Shown here in pieces: positions 1-5,218 of a stretch of DNA of 8,055 bases. The notes under the pieces were generated by a model. The model saw nothing but the letters and a program-made list of their open reading frames with translations, was not told the origin of the DNA and did not search any database. Position 1 is the stretch's first letter. Each line of letters begins with the position of its first letter. The stretch is taken from assembly GCA_040002595.1 (NCBI GenBank), contig JBDUED010000118.1, forward strand, positions 1-8,055. The letters are read 5' to 3'. This stretch comes from Dokdonella_A sp040002595 (GTDB lineage Bacteria; Pseudomonadota; Gammaproteobacteria; Xanthomonadales; Rhodanobacteraceae). The position numbers and the translations under genes are program-made.

Positions 1-2
1 TA

Positions 3-149
3 CACAGTTACCATGCCGCCGGCTTGGGTTTCGACTACGATCTCGGCACCAAGTACACGCTGTCCGCAGGCGTCCAGCGCGAGTTCTGGGGCGATACGGT
101 GTTCGATTTCAAGTACGCGCTGGAAACGCGCTTGACCAGGGCATTCTGA
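3..149 (+). CDS. C-terminal end of a probable outer-membrane beta-barrel protein (5' truncated)
   Basis: The frame is open from the window edge and gives 48 residues before a TGA stop. The visible tail has short stretches of alternating polar and hydrophobic/aromatic residues separated by turns (around YDLGTKYTLSAGVQREFW and VFDFKYALETRL). The last residue is Phe, with aromatics and Leu at alternating positions before it. This resembles the last strands and the C-terminal beta-signal that BamA recognises on outer-membrane proteins. The family cannot be named from this fragment. The usual neighbour upstream of frr in gammaproteobacteria is pyrH, and this tail is clearly not UMP kinase, so the local order differs from the standard one. 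I am fairly sure that it is coding, and moderately sure that it is a barrel. Confidence 0.6.
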   Translation, partial: HSYHAAGLGFDYDLGTKYTLSAGVQREFWGDTVFDFKYALETRLTRAF

Positions 150-287
150 AGATCGCTCGTCGGGACGGGCTGCGCATGAATTGCGGCGTTGCAAGTTGCG
201 AATTTTTGCACCTTGCCTCGAAATCAATGGAAGGAATCCGTGGGTACATACCCGGACTCCCGCGCGGTCCGCTCGCAACAGTCCCGC

Positions 288-296
288 TGGTATACT
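288..296 (+). promoter_or_regulatory. Candidate extended -10 promoter for frr
   Basis: The motif TGG-TATACT matches an extended -10 element (TGn followed by a hexamer with 5 of 6 matches to TATAAT). It stands out in GC-rich surroundings. No good -35 box is visible 16-18 bp upstream (about 267-274), which is tolerable for extended -10 promoters. Transcription would begin near 302-304, leaving a leader of about 30 nt before the frr ATG. An own promoter fits the fact that the gene upstream is not pyrH. The rest of the 150-333 gap shows no gene and no convincing terminator. Confidence 0.4.
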
Positions 297-333
297 TGTC
301 GGCCACGTGCAGCAAAGTAACGGTGGCCTCGCA

Positions 334-891
334 ATGCTCGACACGATCAAGACCGACGCGCAGACGCGCATGCAGAAAAGTGTCGACGCGCTCAAGCACG
401 AACTCATGCGCCTGCGCACCGGTCGCGCCAATATCGCGCTGATCGAGCCGCTGAAGGTTTCCTACTACGGCACTGATACACCCATCACGCAGGTCGCCAA
501 CGTGGCGATCGCGGATGCGCGCTCGATCGTGATCACGCCTTTCGAGAAGGGCATGGTGGCCGCTGTCGAGAAGGCGATTCTTGCCTCCGACCTTGGCCTC
601 AACCCCACAACAGTCGGCACCGTAATCCGCATCAATCTGCCGCCCCTGACCGAGGAGCGGCGCCGCGATTTGTCCAAACATGTCGCGCACGAGGGCGAAA
701 ACGCGAAAGTCGCCGTGCGCAACGTGCGCCGTGACGCGCTGCATCAGATCAAGGAACTGCTCAAGGACAAGCAGATCAGCGAAGATGAGGAAACCCGCGC
801 TGCGGACGAAATCCAGAAATACACCGACAAGTTCGTGCGCGATGTCGACGGCGTGGTCAAGCTGAAGGAAGACGAATTGATGGCGATGTGA
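334..891 (+). CDS. frr: Ribosome recycling factor (RRF)
   Basis: This encodes a 185-residue protein, the same length as E. coli RRF. With EF-G, RRF splits the post-termination ribosome into subunits in the cytoplasm. Family hallmarks are visible: the N-terminal helix with RTGRA near residue 28, the domain II beta region (roughly 31-104) with the YYGT segment, the conserved SDLGLNP and PPLTEERR stretches, and the helix with NVRRDA at 130-135, which includes Arg132, a key residue in the E. coli protein. KDKxISEDE and a C-terminal charged helix complete the three-helix bundle. The frame stays open upstream to 181. I chose the ATG at 334 because it gives the exact family length and N-terminus, and because a weak GGTGG ribosome-binding site lies at 322-326. 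The upstream 51 codons have no RRF similarity. The gene is followed after 9 nt by a REP-type hairpin. Confidence 0.97.
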   Translation: MLDTIKTDAQTRMQKSVDALKHELMRLRTGRANIALIEPLKVSYYGTDTPITQVANVAIADARSIVITPFEKGMVAAVEKAILASDLGLNPTTVGTVIRINLPPLTEERRRDLSKHVAHEGENAKVAVRNVRRDALHQIKELLKDKQISEDEETRAADEIQKYTDKFVRDVDGVVKLKEDELMAM

Positions 892-900
892 TCAAAGTTT

Positions 901-971
901 GTGGGAGCGGCGCAAACCGCGATGCTCTTTGCCACTTCGACAAAAGGGATCGCGGCTTGCGCCGCTCCCAC
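901..971. repeat. REP-type inverted repeat pair (GTGG-headed), forming a 71-nt hairpin
   Basis: The left arm at 901-923 and the right arm at 949-971 are reverse complements at 22 of 23 positions; the one mismatch is A916 opposite C956. Each arm starts, on its own strand, with GTGGGAGCGGCGCAA and contains a small internal palindrome (GCGGC-4 nt-GCCGC in the right arm; one pair broken in the left). The 25-nt centre can extend the stem further: CTCTTTG at 925-931 pairs with 941-948 if one A is bulged, leaving a loop of about nine bases (932-940). A GTRG head followed by a short palindrome is the described form of REP elements mobilised by RAYT transposases in Stenotrophomonas, Pseudomonas and relatives. 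No RAYT gene is present here. No T-run follows, so it is not an intrinsic terminator. It may affect mRNA stability or read-through between frr and uppS. Confidence 0.85.
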
Positions 972-997
972 CTCCTCCGCTCGCTGCACCTGAACCC

Positions 998-1738
998 ATG
1001 GATTCCGATTCCGCTTCTCGCATTCCGCGCCATATCGCAATCGTCATGGACGGCAATGGCCGTTGGGCCGAGCGACGCCATCGGCCGCGCAGCTTCGGCC
1101 ATCGCGAGGGTCAGAAAGCAGTGCGGCTGACGGTTGAATTCTGTCGCCGACGCGGCATCGAAGCACTCACCTTGTTCGCCTTCTCGAGCGAGAACTGGCA
1201 GCGCCCGCAAGGCGAAGTCGGCGCCTTGATGCAGTTGTTTCTGAAGGCACTCGATCGCGAAGTGGACGAGTTGCATGGCAATGGCGTGCGAATCGAATTT
1301 GTCGGCGATCTATCCGCGTTTTCGCCGGAATTGTCCGCGCGCATGCAGGCGGCAATGGCGCGCACCACAAACAACCGCGCGCTGCGCCTCAACCTGGCGG
1401 TCAATTACGGCGGTCGTTGGGATATCGCGCAGGCGGCGCGCGCCCTGGCGCAAGCTGCAGTGCGCGGCGAAATCGATGCTGAAACGATTGACGAGTCTGT
1501 GTTCGCCCAACGCATGTGCCTAGCCGATCAACCCGCGGTCGATCTTTTCATCCGCACCGGCGGGGATACGCGCATCAGCAATTTCCTGCTCTGGCAAATC
1601 GCCTACGCGGAACTTTATTTCACCCAGACTCTGTGGCCCGATGTCGATGCCGGCGTGCTCGACTCGGCCCTCGCCGACTACGCGGGCCGCGAGCGTCGTT
1701 ACGGCCTTGTCCCCGCGCCAGCGCGCGCAGTAAGTTAA
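998..1738 (+). CDS. uppS: Undecaprenyl diphosphate synthase (cis-prenyltransferase)
   Basis: This 246-residue cytosolic enzyme (E. coli 253) condenses eight IPP units onto farnesyl diphosphate to make C55 undecaprenyl diphosphate, the carrier lipid for peptidoglycan and other surface polymers. Visible motifs are HIAIVMDGNGRW with the catalytic Asp at 18 (E. coli Asp26), FGHREG, LTLFAFSSENW, the NYGGRWD block, RTGGDTRISNF with Arg186 and Arg192 (E. coli 194 and 200), and AELYFTQTLWPD with Glu205 (E. coli 213). The constant offset of eight supports the start at ATG 998. The same frame remains open to a TTG at 899, but that extension would be encoded by the REP repeat and is almost certainly not translated as part of the protein. 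The Shine-Dalgarno before 998 is poor. cdsA starts 10 nt downstream. Confidence 0.96.
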   Translation: MDSDSASRIPRHIAIVMDGNGRWAERRHRPRSFGHREGQKAVRLTVEFCRRRGIEALTLFAFSSENWQRPQGEVGALMQLFLKALDREVDELHGNGVRIEFVGDLSAFSPELSARMQAAMARTTNNRALRLNLAVNYGGRWDIAQAARALAQAAVRGEIDAETIDESVFAQRMCLADQPAVDLFIRTGGDTRISNFLLWQIAYAELYFTQTLWPDVDAGVLDSALADYAGRERRYGLVPAPARAVS

Positions 1739-1748
1739 AGTCGCAATC

Positions 1749-2579
1749 ATGCTCAATCAACGTGCCTTGACCGCTATCGTGCTCGCCCCGATCGCGATTG
1801 CGATCATCCTGTTCCTGCCCACCGCGGCGGTGGGCGTCATCATTGCGGCTGTATGCCTGCAGGCCCTGTGGGAGTGGATGCGGCTGGCCGGACTGGTTTC
1901 AATTCCGTTGCGCGGCGTGCTTACCTGCTTCAACGCGATTTTGATGATATTGCTTTGGTCGTTACGCGACAGCCCGATTGCATGGGTGGTGATCGGCGTT
2001 GGCGTCGCCTGGTGGGCATTGGCACTGCTATGGATGCGCAATTTCTCGTTTGGCGCCGCGCCAACCCGCGAAAATTCGGCGATCAAATTGCTTGCCGGCG
2101 AATTGGCGGTGCTGCCGGCGTGGCTTGCATTGGTGAAGATCCACGCCGATCCGATCCATGGCCATGCATGGGCGCTGTTTGCGATGGTCCTGATCTGGGT
2201 TGCCGATACGGCCGCCTATTTCACGGGCAGACGTTACGGCACAACCAAACTGGCGCCACTGATCAGTCCGAACAAGACCACCGCCGGCGCGTGGGGCGCA
2301 CTGATTTGTGCCGGCACGCTTGGGGTCGTGGCGGGGTGGCTGCTCGATACGCGCGGATGGGCGCTTGTTGCGCTGGCCGCGTTGGCCCTGCTCACGGTGG
2401 CGGCGTCCATTGCCGGCGACCTGTTTGAAAGTTTGATGAAACGCCAAGCCAACGTGAAGGATTCCGGCACCCTGTTTCCCGGCCACGGTGGCCTGCTCGA
2501 CCGCGCCGACAGCCTGTTCGCGGCCGTGCCCGTGTTCGTCGCTGGCAAAGCGCTGCTCGCCCTGCTCTTCGCTCAATGA
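1749..2579 (+). CDS. cdsA: Phosphatidate cytidylyltransferase (CDP-diglyceride synthase)
   Basis: This is a 276-residue polytopic inner-membrane protein that makes CDP-diacylglycerol from phosphatidic acid and CTP, the branch point for all phospholipids. I see about eight hydrophobic segments, beginning near residues 8-28 and ending near 256-273. The CdsA signature sits at 228-254: SLMKR, then KD at 237-238, then PGHGGLLDRAD, which holds the conserved Asp residues thought to bind metal and substrate. A second conserved block runs from the Trp-Val-Ala-Asp-Thr at 150-154 through YFTGRRYGTTKLAP to SPNKTTAG. The 10-nt spacing from uppS and the 4-nt ATGA overlap with dxr place it inside the operon. 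Only a weak AAAG-type ribosome site precedes the ATG. Confidence 0.95.
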   Translation: MLNQRALTAIVLAPIAIAIILFLPTAAVGVIIAAVCLQALWEWMRLAGLVSIPLRGVLTCFNAILMILLWSLRDSPIAWVVIGVGVAWWALALLWMRNFSFGAAPTRENSAIKLLAGELAVLPAWLALVKIHADPIHGHAWALFAMVLIWVADTAAYFTGRRYGTTKLAPLISPNKTTAGAWGALICAGTLGVVAGWLLDTRGWALVALAALALLTVAASIAGDLFESLMKRQANVKDSGTLFPGHGGLLDRADSLFAAVPVFVAGKALLALLFAQ

Positions 2580-3775
2580 GGAACATCGCGATTCTTGGCG
2601 CGACCGGTTCGATCGGCGCGAGCACTCTCGACGTTATTGCGCGCCATCCGGATCGTTTTCGCGCGAACGTGCTGGCCGCGCATCGCAGTGTCGGTGCGCT
2701 GGTCGCGTTGTGCGTTAAATTCCGCCCGCAGCTGGCTGTGATCGCCGACCCCGCGTGCGCAGCGGCTTTGCACACCCAGCTTGCCGCGGCCGGTGTCGTT
2801 TGCTGCGTCGGCGCCGGACCCGAAGCCTTGATTGAAGCCGCTGCCGGCGGGCAATCCGACACCGTCGTTGCGGCCATCGTCGGCGCCGCCGGCCTCGAAT
2901 CCACCCTCGCCGCCGCGCGTGCGGGCAAGCGCGTACTGCTGGCAAACAAGGAGGCCATCGTGATGGCCGGCGCGTTGTTTGCCGCTGCGCTCAAAGAAGG
3001 CGGCGGCGACGTGCTGCCGCTCGATTCCGAGCACAACGCGGTATTCCAATGCCTCAACGGTTGCCGCCCTGATCTGGACCACGCGGGAGTGCGGCGCATT
3101 GTGCTGACCGCATCAGGTGGGCCGTTTCGCGGATTCACGAGCGCCCAGCTCGGCGACGTCACGCCGGCCCAGGCGTGCGCGCATCCGAACTGGCGCATGG
3201 GCCGCAAGATCTCGGTCGATTCGGCCACCTTGATGAACAAGGGCCTCGAAGTCATCGAAGCGCATTTCCTGTTCGATGCGCCGGCCGAACGCATCGACGT
3301 CGTCGTGCATCCGCAGAGCATCGTGCATTCCCTGGTCGAATACGTCGACGGATCCATGCTCGCGCAGCTCGGTCACCCGGACATGCGCACCGCGATCGCC
3401 TATGCGCTGGCGTGGCCCGAACGCATCGAGGCCGGGGTCGCGCCGCTTGATCTGCTGCGGATTGCGCGGCTGGACTTCGAAGCGCCCGACCGGACAACCT
3501 TCCGCTGTCTCGATCTGGCCTATCGCGCGCTTGCCGCTGGCGGCACCGCAACGACGGTCCTGAACGCGGCGAACGAGGAAGCGGTAGACGCATTCCTCGA
3601 TGGCCGACTGGCGTTCCTGGGCATCGCAGAGGTGATACAGCGCTGTCTGGACGCGCTCGAAGCATCGCCGGCGACGACCCTGGAGCAGATATTTGACGCG
3701 GATTTAACTGCGCGGCGCCACGCGCAACGTATCATTGCAACCCTTGTGCCTGAAGCCGGCCACTGCGCACCATGA
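2576..3775 (+). CDS. dxr: 1-deoxy-D-xylulose 5-phosphate reductoisomerase
   Basis: This 399-residue cytosolic enzyme (E. coli 398) converts DXP to MEP with NADPH and Mn2+/Mg2+. It catalyses the first committed step of the MEP isoprenoid pathway and is the target of fosmidomycin. In order: the NADPH loop GATGSIG at 8-14, LLANKEAIV with Lys125, the metal ligands Asp150 and Glu152 in LDSEHNA, substrate-binding ASGGPFR with Ser180, HPNWRMGRKISVDSATLMNKGLE with His203, Asn221, Lys222 and the third metal ligand Glu225, and then VHPQSIVHSLVEYVDGS. All key residues are present, so it should be active. The start overlaps the cdsA stop (ATGA) and its own stop overlaps the rseP start in the same way, so translation is probably coupled. 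It supplies IPP precursors used by UppS two genes upstream. Confidence 0.97.
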   Translation: MRNIAILGATGSIGASTLDVIARHPDRFRANVLAAHRSVGALVALCVKFRPQLAVIADPACAAALHTQLAAAGVVCCVGAGPEALIEAAAGGQSDTVVAAIVGAAGLESTLAAARAGKRVLLANKEAIVMAGALFAAALKEGGGDVLPLDSEHNAVFQCLNGCRPDLDHAGVRRIVLTASGGPFRGFTSAQLGDVTPAQACAHPNWRMGRKISVDSATLMNKGLEVIEAHFLFDAPAERIDVVVHPQSIVHSLVEYVDGSMLAQLGHPDMRTAIAYALAWPERIEAGVAPLDLLRIARLDFEAPDRTTFRCLDLAYRALAAGGTATTVLNAANEEAVDAFLDGRLAFLGIAEVIQRCLDALEASPATTLEQIFDADLTARRHAQRIIATLVPEAGHCAP

Positions 3776-5142
3776 ATGAATTTTTCGGTTCCGTCTGGTG
3801 GCTGTTGGTCACCCTCGGACTTTTGATCACCTTCCACGAGTTCGGCCACTTCGTGGTTGCGCGCCGTTGCGGCGTCAAGGTACTCAAATTCTCGATCGGC
3901 TTCGGCCGCGGGCTGTGGTCCCGCGTCGATCGCCACGGCACCGAGTTCGTGATCGCGATGATCCCGCTCGGCGGTTACGTCAAGATGCTCGACGAGCGCG
4001 AGGGCGACGTCGCCCCGGCTGAACTTGGCCACGCCTACAACCGCAAATCTGTCGGCGTGCGCATGGCGATCTCCGCGGCCGGCCCCGCCTTCAACTTGAT
4101 CTTTACCCTCGCTGCGTTCTGGCTGATGTTCGTCATCGGCAAACCCGATTACCAGCCGGTGATTGGCCACGTCGACCACATTGCAGCCAGCGCCGGATTT
4201 GCCCAGGGCGACCGCATCACTGCAATTGGCGACGATGCCGTCGAAACCTGGACAGACGCCAGCATGGCGTTACTGCAAGGCGCGATGGACCGGCGCGATC
4301 TTCCCGTCACTGTCGTCGACGCCGGAGGCACCCAACGCGCACGCAGTCTGCCGTTGTCGAAGTTGCCGCCCGGTACGGATGAACAGGATTTGTATCGCGA
4401 AATCGGGCTGGCCCCACGCCAGTGGGCAGTACCCCCGGTAATTGGCAGCGTGCAGCCCGGCAGCGCGGCGGCGCGTGCAGGATTGCAACCGGGCGATCGC
4501 ATTCGCGCCATCAATGACGACCCGATCACCGATTGGCGTGATGTGCCCGCGGCAATCGCCAAGTTCGCGGCACCCGCAACGCCGTTGAAATTGCAGATCG
4601 AGCGCGGCGGCCAGACCCAGAATTTGCAGGCAACTCCGGTACGCAGCGCGCCCGATGCGACGGCGGCAGCCAAAGGCGCGTCCTCGTGGCTGCTCGGCAT
4701 CAGCGCCCAGCCAGTGCCGCCCGAATACGATGCAACGCTGCATTATGGGCCGCTGGCGGCCATCCCCAAGGCGTTCGCGGAAACCTGGCAGCGCAGCCGC
4801 GAAACGCTCGGCATGCTAGGACGCATGGTCACCGGTCAGGCCTCGCTGAAAAATCTTTCCGGCGTTATCACCATCGCCCAGGTCGCGAACAATTCGGCGC
4901 ATATGGGCCTGGCCTGGTTCCTCAATTTCCTCGCCATCATCTCGCTCAGCCTGGCGATTTTGAACCTGCTGCCCATCCCGATCTTGGACGGCGGGCATCT
5001 GCTGTATTACCTTATCGAGCTGATAAAGGGCAGTCCGGTCAGCGAAAAGGTGCAACTGGCCGGTCAATATATCGGTCTGAGCCTGCTGGTCGCCTTGATG
5101 GGCTTGGCTTTCTACAACGATATCTTGCGGATCGCGTCCTGA
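3772..5142 (+). CDS. rseP: RseP site-2 zinc metalloprotease (regulated intramembrane proteolysis)
   Basis: This 456-residue inner-membrane protease (E. coli RseP 450) cuts anti-sigma factor RseA within the membrane after DegS, releasing sigma-E, and also clears remnant signal peptides. The zinc site HEFGH lies at 22-26 in the first membrane segment (His22, Glu23, His26, the same numbers as in E. coli). The third zinc ligand is in NLLPIPILDGG at 398-408, with Asp406. Other family blocks are GGYVKMLDEREGDV at 67-80 and GPAFN at 104-108 at the second membrane segment. Two periplasmic PDZ domains span roughly 126-205 and 221-290; the second has a clear VQPGSAAARAGLQPGDRI. Membrane segments are near 8-27, 100-122, 376-400 and 428-447. 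The start overlaps dxr by ATGA. Its place next to bamA fits envelope-stress control of barrel assembly. Confidence 0.97.
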   Translation: MNEFFGSVWWLLVTLGLLITFHEFGHFVVARRCGVKVLKFSIGFGRGLWSRVDRHGTEFVIAMIPLGGYVKMLDEREGDVAPAELGHAYNRKSVGVRMAISAAGPAFNLIFTLAAFWLMFVIGKPDYQPVIGHVDHIAASAGFAQGDRITAIGDDAVETWTDASMALLQGAMDRRDLPVTVVDAGGTQRARSLPLSKLPPGTDEQDLYREIGLAPRQWAVPPVIGSVQPGSAAARAGLQPGDRIRAINDDPITDWRDVPAAIAKFAAPATPLKLQIERGGQTQNLQATPVRSAPDATAAAKGASSWLLGISAQPVPPEYDATLHYGPLAAIPKAFAETWQRSRETLGMLGRMVTGQASLKNLSGVITIAQVANNSAHMGLAWFLNFLAIISLSLAILNLLPIPILDGGHLLYYLIELIKGSPVSEKVQLAGQYIGLSLLVALMGLAFYNDILRIAS

Positions 5143-5208
5143 TTCGCACGTTTGCCCCACCCAATGAACAGGCCGCGGCGACACCGTCGCGAGTCCCACG
5201 ATGCCTTT

Positions 5209-5213
5209 GGAAG
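5209..5213 (+). promoter_or_regulatory. Ribosome binding site that favours the shorter bamA start
   Basis: GGAAG lies 5 nt before the ATG at 5219. The in-frame ATG at 5201 has no comparable purine motif in front of it. The shorter form also begins directly with a canonical Lys-Arg signal peptide, so 5219 is the better start. Confidence 0.6.
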
Positions 5214-5218
5214 TCACG

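Noticed and set aside
240..256. Short GGGT-ACAT-ACCC hairpin upstream of frr
   Set aside because: It has only four continuous pairs, needs a bulge to extend, and has no T-run. Not supported as a terminator or riboswitch.
109..744. Long minus-strand open frame (211 codons) opposite frr
   Set aside because: It is antisense to a confident RRF gene, resembles no family I recognise, and is typical of spurious antisense frames in GC-rich coding DNA.
2392..3357. 321-codon minus-strand open frame across the cdsA/dxr junction
   Set aside because: It lies opposite two well-supported genes. The translation is Ser/Arg/Ala-rich with no domain, as expected of an antisense shadow.
5178..5190. Small hairpin (GCGAC-ACC-GTCGC) between rseP and bamA as a terminator
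   Set aside because: The five-pair stem has no T-run after it and is easily expected by chance at this GC content.
5201..5218. Earlier in-frame ATG for bamA
   Set aside because: It adds six residues before a normal Lys-Arg signal peptide and lacks a ribosome site; GGAAG fits the ATG at 5219.
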